DNA of 13,050 bases from Polyangiaceae bacterium (GCA_025936205.1 JAICTU010000250.1:1-13050), one strand, 5' to 3'. Positions 5,360-12,360 are shown, numbered from the stretch's first letter. The notes: generated by a model from the sequence alone, not told the origin. Numbers and translations are program-made.

Positions 5360-8146
5360 GTGAAGTCGAGAGAGAAGTGGATTGCGTTGCCGTGGCGGAT
5401 CTTGCGGGGACAGCCCGCACCCCGAGTATTGCGGGCACGGCTGGCAAGCAGTGTGACGCTGGGCCTGGCGGCAGCGGGCATCTTCGCTGCCTGCGGCGGA
5501 GAAGTGGACGAGCAGTTCGCGGCGGAAAGCTACGACGAGCATACCGAGGCGCTCACCAATGCCATCGTCGGCACGCCCGACGGCAGAACGGTCGTCGTGG
5601 GGCCGGACGGCACGGTGATCGGTTCGGGCACTGGCTCTGCCGGCAGCGCGGGCACGAGTGACGGGGGTGATGTCGTGATCATCGGCGCCGGCGGCGGCTC
5701 CGGCACGGGCGGCTCCGGCGGCGCTGGCGGCGCTGGCGGCGGCGGCGGCGCTGGCGGTGGTCCCGTCGTGGATAGCTCCGGCTTCGGGCTCTGGCACTTC
5801 GATGACTGCTCGCCGAGCTCGCGTTTCCTCGCAGATAGCTCGGGTTTCGGCGTCAGCGCTCAGCATGATCTCGGCGCCGAGTGCGTCGAGGGCATCTCCG
5901 ATCAGGCGGTGCAGTTCCGCAGCAGCCGGGACGTGGTGCAGGTGCCGGATCAGCCACAGTTCACCGTCGATTCGCGCATCGCGGTGGCGGCCTGGGTGAA
6001 CCCGACGACCGTGGAGGGGGACCACCCGATCGTCATCAAGCGCCTGAATCGCGAGACTTCATTCTCGCTCGGCATTCACGACGGCAATATCGAGATGTCG
6101 GTGGTGCTCAGCGACGGTACGACCGTCGTCTCGCGCGCGCCGATCGAGGCGGGCGTGTTCACGCACGTGGCGGGCATGTTCGATGGCAGGTTCCTGTTCT
6201 TGTTCATCAACGGTGAGCAGTTCGGGCAGATCTTCGCGGCCGGCAAGCTGCGCAACGTGTTCGCGCCCATCCGCATCGGCGCCACCACGCAGTCGCAGTT
6301 CTTCGACGGCACGATCGACGAGGTGTTCGTGTCCACGCAGGCGATCAGCAAGGATCAGCTGACGGGGCTGTCGTGCATCCCGCATCCGAGCACCTTCACG
6401 GTGGATCCCATCGCGAGCGGCCCCGTCCCGCCCGATACCACGGTCGAGTACGACATCTCGGTCCAGAACAACGACGTGGGGGCTTGCGGCGCCAAGCAAT
6501 ACGATCTGTTCCAGAACAGCTTCGATCCGAACATCAACGTCTCGTTCGATACGACGTTCCAGGAGCTTGCTCCCGGCGCGACCGGCAACTTCACGGTCTT
6601 CGTCACGGGCAACGAAGACGCCGATCCCGGGGTGCATGACGTCGCGCTCGGGCTGCAGGCGTTCGACGCCAACTTCCTGAACTTCGAGAGCTTCGATATC
6701 AATCTCAGCTACGAGCTGACGCCGCCCACCGGTTGCTTCGTGTCCTCGCGGCGCGAGCTGATGATCACCGGGCTGAGCGTGGTGGACGACCCGGTGCGTA
6801 CGGCGGGCAACGGCACAGGGGCGACCGGAGGCTTCGGCTTCCCGCCGCCTGGAATCCCCATACCGGTCCCGCCGCCGACCAGTGTCCCGCTGTTCCGCCC
6901 CATCGACGTTGTCTCGACGTCACCGATCTCGAGCGGCGCCCTCGGCGGCCTGGCTGCGGACGTGGGCGTACCGCCTTCCGGTCCGGTCGCGGGCGGTGTC
7001 TGGAGCGTCGGGCATCTGATGCGCGAGCTGGCGCCGGCGCCCGAAGCCGCGCCCAGCATGATGGAAGACATGCTGCGCACGTTCACGACGACCCAGGTCG
7101 TCAACGGTTTCGCGGTGCAGCCGCGCCCGGGCATGCAGAGCACCATCCTCGACGCCTGGCCGCGCACCGCCAACGGGGAGCTGGACCTCGACCACGCACC
7201 CGTGACGCTGGAAGCGATCGTGAATCGCCTCGACGTGCGCGATCTGTCCGTCGGATCCGCGGGTGAGGGGCGCTTCGTCTTCGGCGTGAACGACCCCAGC
7301 GGGTTCCCGCTGCAGTTCACGATGATCTTCGAATACAACCTGCCCGGCACTACCGAGCAGGATGTGCTCGACTGGGCGAACCGCTGGCACAGCCTGCAGT
7401 CGCATCCGTTCCCCTCCGAGGAGTACAACGCCGCGCTGGAGCAGATCACGGAACGGTTTGTCTCGCGCGGGGCATCGCCGGACGCGGTGAACGGCAGCGC
7501 ACTGTTCAGCTTCCGCACGAACGAGATCGATCTCGGCGGCGGCGCGCCGTGGGAGCTGCGTCAGTTCGACCTGTCTCCCGATACCGGCTTCTTCCGTCAG
7601 GTACCGCTCTCGGAGACGCCGGATCTGGGCTTCAACGGTACGCCGACCTTTGCCGACTTCGTGAATCAGAACTCCGCGGCGATCATCTCGCTGGTGCCGG
7701 GCGGCACGGGCAACACGGTGCCCCCCGTGTTTGAAGGGCAGCGCTTCCAGGCTGCGACGGTCTTCAACAACCTGCAGGTCTGGTCCGCGGACGGCATCAC
7801 CGATCCGGACGCGCGCTTCCACGCCTCGCTGAATACCTGCAACGGCTGCCACGGACCGGAGACCAACTCGGGCTTCTTGCAGATCAGCCCGCGCTTCCCT
7901 GGCGGCGGCGATGAGGCCTTCCTGTCGCCCTTCATCACGGGCACCACGGTGTTCGATCCGTTCAGCGGTCAAGTGCGCACGCTGAACGATCTGGGACGGC
8001 GCAAGCAGGACCTGCTGGCCCTGGTGTGCGGGGTGGAAGCACCGCCGGTGCAGCAGCCTCCGGTGCAACAGCCCCCCGTGCTGCAGCCGCCCGTGCTGCA
8101 GCCGTCGTCCGGGCCGAACGCGCCGCAAATCCCGCTGATTCGCTGA
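5360..8146 (+). CDS. Large lipoprotein with LamG-like domain and CxxCH haem motif
   Basis: The protein has 928 residues from a GTG start with a strong GAGGGAGG ribosome binding site (5347-5354). A long basic N-terminus leads to a hydrophobic segment and lipobox FAAC (Cys45), so the mature protein is probably anchored in an envelope membrane. Then come a Gly/Ser/Ala-rich linker (about 100-136), a LamG/concanavalin-like domain (about 137-340, with AAWVNP, HVAGMFDG and IGATTQSQFFDGTIDEVFV), an Ig-like NEW3-type domain (about 345-455, VDPIASGPVPPDTTVEYDIS), and a long conserved-looking region (about 540-900) containing VNRLDVRDL and SALFSFRTNEIDL. NTCNGCHGPE carries one CxxCH haem c site (Cys827, Cys830, His831). 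The C-terminus is a PPVxQ proline repeat. Haem attachment would fit export to the periplasm. Similar lipoproteins occur in myxobacteria; substrate or redox partner is unknown. A TAGCAT hexamer at 5297-5302 could be the -10 box. Confidence 0.85.
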   Translation: MKSREKWIALPWRILRGQPAPRVLRARLASSVTLGLAAAGIFAACGGEVDEQFAAESYDEHTEALTNAIVGTPDGRTVVVGPDGTVIGSGTGSAGSAGTSDGGDVVIIGAGGGSGTGGSGGAGGAGGGGGAGGGPVVDSSGFGLWHFDDCSPSSRFLADSSGFGVSAQHDLGAECVEGISDQAVQFRSSRDVVQVPDQPQFTVDSRIAVAAWVNPTTVEGDHPIVIKRLNRETSFSLGIHDGNIEMSVVLSDGTTVVSRAPIEAGVFTHVAGMFDGRFLFLFINGEQFGQIFAAGKLRNVFAPIRIGATTQSQFFDGTIDEVFVSTQAISKDQLTGLSCIPHPSTFTVDPIASGPVPPDTTVEYDISVQNNDVGACGAKQYDLFQNSFDPNINVSFDTTFQELAPGATGNFTVFVTGNEDADPGVHDVALGLQAFDANFLNFESFDINLSYELTPPTGCFVSSRRELMITGLSVVDDPVRTAGNGTGATGGFGFPPPGIPIPVPPPTSVPLFRPIDVVSTSPISSGALGGLAADVGVPPSGPVAGGVWSVGHLMRELAPAPEAAPSMMEDMLRTFTTTQVVNGFAVQPRPGMQSTILDAWPRTANGELDLDHAPVTLEAIVNRLDVRDLSVGSAGEGRFVFGVNDPSGFPLQFTMIFEYNLPGTTEQDVLDWANRWHSLQSHPFPSEEYNAALEQITERFVSRGASPDAVNGSALFSFRTNEIDLGGGAPWELRQFDLSPDTGFFRQVPLSETPDLGFNGTPTFADFVNQNSAAIISLVPGGTGNTVPPVFEGQRFQAATVFNNLQVWSADGITDPDARFHASLNTCNGCHGPETNSGFLQISPRFPGGGDEAFLSPFITGTTVFDPFSGQVRTLNDLGRRKQDLLALVCGVEAPPVQQPPVQQPPVLQPPVLQPSSGPNAPQIPLIR
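8043..8103 (+). repeat. Proline-rich coding repeat at the C-terminus of the haem lipoprotein
   Basis: Four consecutive 15-bp units encode PPVQQ, PPVQQ, PPVLQ and PPVLQ. The third and fourth are identical in sequence for most of their length, so the tract is likely to vary in copy number between strains. It follows the last cysteine of the protein and probably forms an extended spacer. Confidence 0.7.
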
Positions 8147-8150
8147 CACG

Positions 8151-8217
8151 TCAGCTGCTGGCGCCCAGCGGCGCGAGCCGGTCGATCTGGCCGAGCTCGT
8201 CGCTGCTGAGGCGCCAG
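8151..8217. repeat. 67-bp direct repeat, copy 1 (displaced end of the aldo/keto reductase gene)
   Basis: This segment is identical base for base to 8757-8823, the 3' end of the aldo/keto reductase gene. Read on the minus strand it encodes WRLSSDELGQIDRLAPLGASS and a TGA stop. It begins 5 bp after the stop of the haem lipoprotein. The flanks differ from the other copy on both sides. A short inverted repeat, GCTGG-CGC-CCAGC (8157-8169), lies inside it. Confidence 0.95.
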
Positions 8218-8224
8218 CTGCAAT

Positions 8225-8259
8225 CATGAAATTCCATCTGCCGAGGGGGGAATTTCATG
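8225..8259. repeat. Palindromic hairpin H1 (left side of the inserted segment)
   Basis: CATGAAATTCC (8225-8235) and GGAATTTCATG (8249-8259) form a perfect 11-bp stem with a 13-base loop. Outside it, CTGC (8218-8221) and GCAG (8260-8263) can pair across a 3-base bulge. It lies 24 bp beyond the stop of the DUF4143-type fragment and shares the arm CATGAAAWTCC with hairpin H2. Confidence 0.85.
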
Positions 8260-8283
8260 GCAGTTGGCGAGGAGAAGGTGGCG

Positions 8284-8709
8284 CTATTTCTCGTCGGTTG
8301 AAGCGTATGCCGAATCCGGAAAGAGGCGTTCCCCGTTCGCCAGGGCATCGAGCGGCACGGCCTCCACAGCGTCGGACAGTGGGTAGCGTGTTGCGCCCGG
8401 ATAGACCACGGCGACCCGCTGCAGCCCGAGATCCTGGAGTGCAATTCGAATCGAGGGTGAGAGCTTCGGCGCGTCCGCTCGCTTGCACTCTACCCCCCAG
8501 GAGCGACCTTCCCGCCGAAGCACGAGATCCATCTCGGCACCTTGGTGCGTAGCCCAGAAGTAGGCTTCATCGTAGGACTCCGCGGCCAGGACCTGCTCCA
8601 GCACGAATCCCTCCCAGGAAGCACCTACTTTGGGATGGCTGAGCAGCTCCTTTGCCGTCCGGATGCCGAGCAATTGATGCAACGCTCCAGCATGGCTTCC
8701 GTATACCAT
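8284..8709 (-). pseudogene. Truncated DUF4143-type ATPase gene (C-terminal nuclease-like domain only)
   Basis: The open frame gives 141 residues from the ATG at 8709. LLGIRTAKELLSHPKVGASW, then EGFVLEQVL, then FWATHQGAEMDLVLRREGRSWGVECKR is the typical C-terminal DUF4143 domain that follows an AAA-type ATPase domain in a widespread family of about 400-residue proteins. The D61...E74-x-K76 arrangement resembles a PD-(D/E)xK nuclease fold. The whole ATPase half (Walker A and B) is missing. Family members usually read VYxxDSGLLHALLGI where this has VYGSHAGALHQLLGI, so homology starts about where hairpin H2 ends. An in-frame TGA lies in the hairpin loop just upstream, and the ATG itself is in the hairpin arm. 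It could be expressed as a small protein, but it is more likely a deletion remnant. Confidence 0.7.
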
Positions 8710-8743
8710 GAAAATCCGTCATCGCCTGGCGGATTTTCATGGT
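8705..8743. repeat. Palindromic hairpin H2 (right side of the inserted segment)
   Basis: ACCATGAAAATCCG (8705-8718) and CGGATTTTCATGGT (8730-8743) form a perfect 14-bp stem with an 11-base loop. One arm contains the ATG of the truncated DUF4143-type frame read on the minus strand. It may be the original promoter or operator palindrome of that gene, or a terminal structure of the element. Confidence 0.88.
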
Positions 8744-8756
8744 CTAAAAGCGGCAC

Positions 8757-8823
8757 TCAGCTGCTGGCGCCCAGCGGCGCGAGCCGGTCGATCTGGCCGA
8801 GCTCGTCGCTGCTGAGGCGCCAG
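8757..8823. repeat. 67-bp direct repeat, copy 2 (in-gene copy)
   Basis: This copy is the real 3' end of the aldo/keto reductase gene, including its stop codon. It matches 8151-8217 at all 67 positions, and identity stops abruptly on both sides, at 8756 and 8824. The lack of any substitution, including at third codon positions, points to a recent duplication. Confidence 0.95.
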
Positions 8824-9701
8824 GAGGCGGCGGCCGCGTTGGCGTGGATCTGCTCCGCCGAGGTGGCGCCGGCGATCACCGAAGAGACGGCCGCCTGGGC
8901 CAGCAACCAGGAGAATGCGAGCTCCAGCAGGCTGTGCCCGCGCCCGCTCGCGAAGCGTCCCAGCTCTTCGGCGATCTGGGCGTTGCGGTCGCTGCGGAAA
9001 CGCGTGCCCATGGGCGCGCTCGCGTCCGCCAGGCGTGCGCTCGCTGGAGGCGGCGCGGCGCCCTGCGCGTATTTGCCGGTGAGCAGCCCGCTCGCCAGCG
9101 GAAAATACGGCAAGAATCCGATGCCGCGGGCAGCGCACTCGGCCAGCACCCCGCGCTCGGGATCGCGCTTCAGCAGGCTATATTCGTTCTGCACGCTCAC
9201 GAAGCGGGCGGCGCCCGGCTTCACGGCACCTTCCGCCTCACGGAGCTGCTCGACGGAGAAGTTGGAGCAGCCGATCTCGCGCAGCTTGCCCGCGCGCTTC
9301 AGCTCGTCCAGCGCGCCCAGCGTGTCGACGATCGGCACGTCCGGATCGGGGCGGTGCAGCTGGTACAGGTCGATGTAGTCGCTGCCCAGGCGCCGCAGGC
9401 TGTCTTCGACGGCCCGGCGGATGTATTCCGGTCTGGCTCCGCCCTTGCGCTGCTCGTCCAGCGGGATGCCGAACTTGGTGGCCACGATCACCGAACGCCG
9501 GCGCGCGCCCAGTGCGCGGCCGATGAACTCTTCGCTGTGTGTGCCGCCGTACACGTCGGCGGTGTCGAAGAAGTTGATGCCGGCTTCGAGCGCGGCGTTG
9601 ACCACCGCCGTCGTGCGCTCCTGATCGAGACGCCCGCCGAAGTTATTGCAGCCGAGGCCCACCACGGACACGGCCAAGCTACCGATATTGCGTGTTTGCA
9701 T
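8757..9701 (-). CDS. Aldo/keto reductase
   Basis: This 314-residue cytoplasmic NADPH-dependent oxidoreductase of the AKR superfamily would reduce aldehydes or ketones; the physiological substrate cannot be told. The catalytic tetrad is complete: Asp46 in FFDTAD, Tyr51 in VYGG, Lys76 in ATKFG and His116 in YQLHRPD. Further family marks are GCSNFS, VQNEYSLLKR and the C-terminal cofactor-binding VIAGATSAEQIHAN. Start ATG at 9701 is preceded on the minus strand by GGGAG at 9-base spacing, a fair ribosome binding site. Its final 67 bp are duplicated downstream around an inserted segment, but the protein is full length. It lies 84 bp after the DUF1554-type lipoprotein gene on the same strand, so co-transcription is possible. 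Confidence 0.93.
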   Translation of the reverse strand: MQTRNIGSLAVSVVGLGCNNFGGRLDQERTTAVVNAALEAGINFFDTADVYGGTHSEEFIGRALGARRRSVIVATKFGIPLDEQRKGGARPEYIRRAVEDSLRRLGSDYIDLYQLHRPDPDVPIVDTLGALDELKRAGKLREIGCSNFSVEQLREAEGAVKPGAARFVSVQNEYSLLKRDPERGVLAECAARGIGFLPYFPLASGLLTGKYAQGAAPPPASARLADASAPMGTRFRSDRNAQIAEELGRFASGRGHSLLELAFSWLLAQAAVSSVIAGATSAEQIHANAAAASWRLSSDELGQIDRLAPLGASS

Positions 9702-9785
9702 GTCGTGATGCTCCCGCCCGGATGGGCCTCGCTGCTGCGATCGTTTACAGTCCTTGGCGAGCTGGGCGGCACTGCGCCCGCGCGC

Positions 9786-10496
9786 TCACTTCTTACCGCT
9801 GGCGAAGCAGTAGAAGCGCCCTGCGCCTCCGCGCGGTGCGGTGTCGGAGCAGTCCTGGTTGGCGTGCGAAGAGTTCCAGGAGGTGTAGTTCGTCGGAGTG
9901 GTCGCCATGGACATCATCGGGCCCATGCCGTCGGAGTGCCCCACCTGCGCGAAGGCGTCCATGCCCGCAGATGTCCAGTCCTTGCAATTGGCGCTGCGCC
10001 CCATCGCATCCGCAGGCTGCAACGTGCCGTCCGGAGCCGAGCCGGTCAGAATGTCGTGCTGGACGGTCATCGACGAGTTCCACTGACCGTCGATCGGGGT
10101 GCCCTTCTCGTCGATCAGCAGGTCCGCCTTGCCCGTGAGCGTGGAGTGCAGCGCCGTCAGATTGGCCGCCACCATCGCGCCCTTGGCGTTGAACCAGGGA
10201 CCCTGGCCGATGCGATCTTTCGCGGCCTCGGTGGTCGTGCTCAGGTAGGCCTTCCACACCTTGTTGCCGTTGCTCGCGTTGGCGGCCATTGCCAGCTGCG
10301 CGCAGGTGGCGTCGGCGCCGGAGAGCCCGCCCAGATTGCCTGTCATGTTGGTCTTGCTCGTCACGAAGAAGCTCGTGCCGTCGGCAGCCGTCAGCGGCTC
10401 GCTGGTCGTCTCGGCATCGTCGTCATCGGAGGAACAGCCACCTGCAATCAGGGCAGTGGCAGCGAGGAATGTTGCAAGCACAGTAGATCGAGTCAT
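9786..10496 (-). CDS. DUF1554-type lipoprotein
   Basis: The protein has 236 residues. MTRSTVLATFLAATALIAGGC is a clear signal peptide with Cys21 as lipidation site, followed by SSDDDDAE, an acidic tether. The mature domain begins FFVTSKTNMTGNLGGLSGADATCAQLA and has KVWKAYLS, then RIGQGPWFNAKGAMVAANLTALH, a lectin/endostatin-like fold annotated as DUF1554 in Leptospira and myxobacterial surface lipoproteins. Four further cysteines (ATCAQ, NCKDW, DCSDT, FYCFA) could make two disulfides. The frame is open far upstream, but the ATG at 10496 is fixed by the signal peptide and by GGAG 8 bases before it. Function of the family is not established; surface binding is a guess. Confidence 0.85.
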   Translation of the reverse strand: MTRSTVLATFLAATALIAGGCSSDDDDAETTSEPLTAADGTSFFVTSKTNMTGNLGGLSGADATCAQLAMAANASNGNKVWKAYLSTTTEAAKDRIGQGPWFNAKGAMVAANLTALHSTLTGKADLLIDEKGTPIDGQWNSSMTVQHDILTGSAPDGTLQPADAMGRSANCKDWTSAGMDAFAQVGHSDGMGPMMSMATTPTNYTSWNSSHANQDCSDTAPRGGAGRFYCFASGKK

Positions 10497-10690
10497 TTTC
10501 GGCTCCGTAATGGGCTGATGTAGGGGCGGGGACGCTAACACGTCTCCTCGGACCGACGTGCGTCGTTCAAAGGCCCAGGCAACAAATCTCAATCGCTCGC
10601 AGCGCGCGCTATCCGAGCGGCAACACAGTGCAGCACTGGGTTGAGGCGAGAACGTGACGGCCGTGGCGGCCCGCCCCGTCGCCGCGGACG

Positions 10691-11863
10691 TCAGGAACCG
10701 AACGAGCGCGAAAACTCGTCGCGGCGCGCTTGGACCGATTTGGGCTTTTCGTGGCGCGACTCGCGGATCAGGCGCTCCAGCTCGGCGGCGTAAGCGTTCG
10801 AGTCGAGCGGCAACGTGACCGTCTCCTCGTTCAGAGAGGAGTAGATCATGGCGTTGGCCAGCTCCACGCTGTGGATGCCCTCGACGGCCGGCGCCACCAG
10901 CGGCTCTCGTTCGCCGATCGCGTTCACGAAGTTCTGCAGCAACCCGAGGTGCTGCGGGCCACCCGGAGCGATCGGGATCTGCACGTTCCAGACCGGAGGC
11001 GCCGCGAAGCGATCGCGCGTGCTGCGGCTGAATTCGCCGGCGGACACCTCGTTGCGCGTGAACGTGAACGAGCCGCCCTCGATCACGATCTTGCCGCGCT
11101 CGCCCGCGACCTCCAGGCGGTTGCTGCCCGGCGCTTCGCCCGTGGTGGCAATGAACACGCCCGTGGCTCCGCTCGCGTACTCCAGATACGCGGTCACCTG
11201 ATCCTCCACCTCGATCTCGTGAAAGCGGCCGAAGCCGCAGAAGGCGCGCACGCGCTGAGGCATGCCGAAGATCCACTGCCAGAGGTCGAGGTTGTGTGGG
11301 CACTGGTTCAAGAGCACGCCGCCGCCCTCGCCGCGCCACGTCGCGCGCCAGTCCCCGGCGCGATAGTAGGCTTCGGAGCGGAACCAGTCGGTGATGATCC
11401 AGTTGATGCGCTGGATTTCGCCGAGCTCGCCGCCGTGGACCAGCGCGCGCAGCTTCTGGTAGCGCGGGTCGAGGCGCTGATTGAACATCTCTGCGAACAC
11501 CTGCTCGGGGTTCGGGCGCTTGCGATAGGCGTCGAGCATCAGCTCGCAGTCGCCCTTGTGCACCGCCAGCGGCTTCTCGCACAGCACATGCAGGCCGCGG
11601 CCCAGCGCCTCGACGCTGATCGGCGTGTGATCGTAGTGCGGCGTCGCGACCACCACCGCCTCGACCAGGCCGGAGTCGATCAGCTCGGAGCTGTCGCGGA
11701 AGCAGGGCAGGGCGGCGAACGGCTCGAGCGCGCTCGCTTCGAGATCGCAGACGGCTGAAAGCTCGGCTTGTTGCACACGACCGGCGAGCAGCTCACGCGC
11801 ATGCACGCTGCCCATGTTGCCCAGGCCAATGACACCAACGCGGACCTTCTCGCCGTCTAGCAC
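10691..11863 (-). CDS. Gfo/Idh/MocA-family NAD(P)-dependent oxidoreductase
   Basis: The protein has 390 residues. The N-terminal Rossmann domain starts at once with VRVGVIGLGNMGSVH (GxGxxG at 13-18), followed by VVVATPHYDH and the family motif CEKPLAV (Glu96-Lys97-Pro98). The C-terminal alpha/beta domain carries the catalytic block GGGVLLNQCPHNLDLWQWIFGMP with His190 and Asp193 in the usual places. Members oxidise or reduce sugars, inositols and related polyols; the substrate is not evident. The start is GTG at 11863; no Shine-Dalgarno is visible, but TAGCGT ends 6 bases before it, so the mRNA may be leaderless. It stands 194 bp upstream of the lipoprotein gene on the same strand; no sugar transporter or catabolic partner is nearby. 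Confidence 0.92.
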   Translation of the reverse strand: MLDGEKVRVGVIGLGNMGSVHARELLAGRVQQAELSAVCDLEASALEPFAALPCFRDSSELIDSGLVEAVVVATPHYDHTPISVEALGRGLHVLCEKPLAVHKGDCELMLDAYRKRPNPEQVFAEMFNQRLDPRYQKLRALVHGGELGEIQRINWIITDWFRSEAYYRAGDWRATWRGEGGGVLLNQCPHNLDLWQWIFGMPQRVRAFCGFGRFHEIEVEDQVTAYLEYASGATGVFIATTGEAPGSNRLEVAGERGKIVIEGGSFTFTRNEVSAGEFSRSTRDRFAAPPVWNVQIPIAPGGPQHLGLLQNFVNAIGEREPLVAPAVEGIHSVELANAMIYSSLNEETVTLPLDSNAYAAELERLIRESRHEKPKSVQARRDEFSRSFGS

Positions 11864-12011
11864 CGGGACACGCTAGCAGAGAACCCCCGCGAGCTGGGAC
11901 ATCACGCGTAACGCGTCTGAACCCAGGCGCAATACGCGGGGAATCTCCGCGCACTCGCGGTTCAACCGCAGGAACGCCGGGGGAGCGCTGGCTCAATGCG
12001 TTCTAGCAGCA

Positions 12012-12029
12012 CGAAAACAGCTGTTTTCG
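12012..12029. promoter_or_regulatory. Perfect 18-bp palindrome, possible operator
   Basis: CGAAAACAGCTGTTTTCG is its own reverse complement over 18 bases. It lies in the divergent 299-bp gap between the Gfo/Idh gene (start 11863) and the small membrane protein gene (start 12163), about 30 bp ahead of a weak promoter-like pair (TTGCCA 12042-12047, 18 bp, GACTAT 12066-12071). The zero-length loop argues for a protein-binding site over a terminator. No regulator for it is encoded beside it. Confidence 0.55.
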
Positions 12030-12162
12030 CATTCGGCGTGCTTGCCAAATCCGAGTCGCGATACAGACTATCGTAGCGGGCTGATGCGTCGCGTTCTGCG
12101 GCGCGCGGCCCCATCGCGCGGGGCGTGCTGCCTCGCGCGTCCCATCATCGGAGGGATCGCCC

Positions 12163-12360
12163 ATGCATGCAATAGATGCGCAGGCTGTGCCGGAGCAGTT
12201 GATTGCCGAATTGAATCGCCGCCGTCACTGGAAGATGTTCGCGGCGATCAGCGGGCTCGTCCTCGCCCTGGGAGCGCTGCTGGCCGCAACCATGGCGATG
12301 TATTCGGACGATCCAGGGTCCTCGCTCCAGCCTCCGCCAGCCAGCGTCGCGGAACGCTAG
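12163..12360 (+). CDS. Small single-pass membrane protein
   Basis: This 65-residue protein is supported by a strong ribosome binding site, GGAGGG (12150-12155), 7 bases before the ATG. Residues 1-24 are hydrophilic and end in a basic cluster (NRRRHWK); residues 25-47 (MFAAISGLVLALGALLAATMAMY) form one transmembrane helix; the tail SDDPGSSLQPPPASVAER is short and acidic to polar. By the positive-inside rule the N-terminus is in the cytoplasm. No family is recognised. It lies alone on the plus strand, divergent from the Gfo/Idh gene and convergent with the FHA gene. Its TAG stop leads directly into a 14-bp tandem repeat. A short membrane peptide regulator or accessory subunit is possible, but there is no direct evidence. 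Confidence 0.65.
   Translation: MHAIDAQAVPEQLIAELNRRRHWKMFAAISGLVLALGALLAATMAMYSDDPGSSLQPPPASVAER

Larger units (their letters stand above)
8151..8823. mobile_element. Putative hairpin-bounded element or island remnant at the 3' end of the aldo/keto reductase gene
   Basis: Two perfect 67-bp direct repeats enclose 539 bp (8218-8756). The enclosed DNA starts with a hairpin (8225-8259), carries a truncated DUF4143-type gene on the minus strand, and ends with a second, related hairpin (8705-8743). The reductase reading frame remains intact because the inner copy supplies its last codons. This is the arrangement left when an element integrates at a gene's 3' end and restores it with its own copy (attL/attR-like). 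A tandem duplication with later insertion, or an unusually long target duplication, are alternatives. No integrase or transposase is present, so mobility is inferred from structure alone. Confidence 0.5.

Noticed and set aside
6920..8227. Long minus-strand open frame (435 codons) opposite the haem lipoprotein
   Set aside because: It is an Arg/Ala-rich shadow of a GC-rich gene, has no recognisable domain, and the plus-strand frame carries a signal peptide, domains and a strong ribosome binding site.
8151..8823. CRISPR array or ordinary IS target duplication
   Set aside because: There are only two repeat copies, each 67 bp and coding; IS target duplications are usually a few to about a dozen bases.
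8844..10523. Long plus-strand open frame (559 codons) spanning the aldo/keto reductase and lipoprotein genes
   Set aside because: It runs antisense across two clearly identified genes and the gap between them; composition is typical of an antisense frame in GC-rich DNA.
10730..11758. Plus-strand open frame (342 codons) opposite the Gfo/Idh gene
   Set aside because: It mirrors a gene with intact GxGxxG and EKP motifs and shows only Arg/Ala/Val/His-rich antisense text.
11908..11959. ACGCGT repeat and CGCGG/CCGCG hairpin upstream of the Gfo/Idh gene
   Set aside because: Short GC-only matches of this kind are expected by chance at this base composition.
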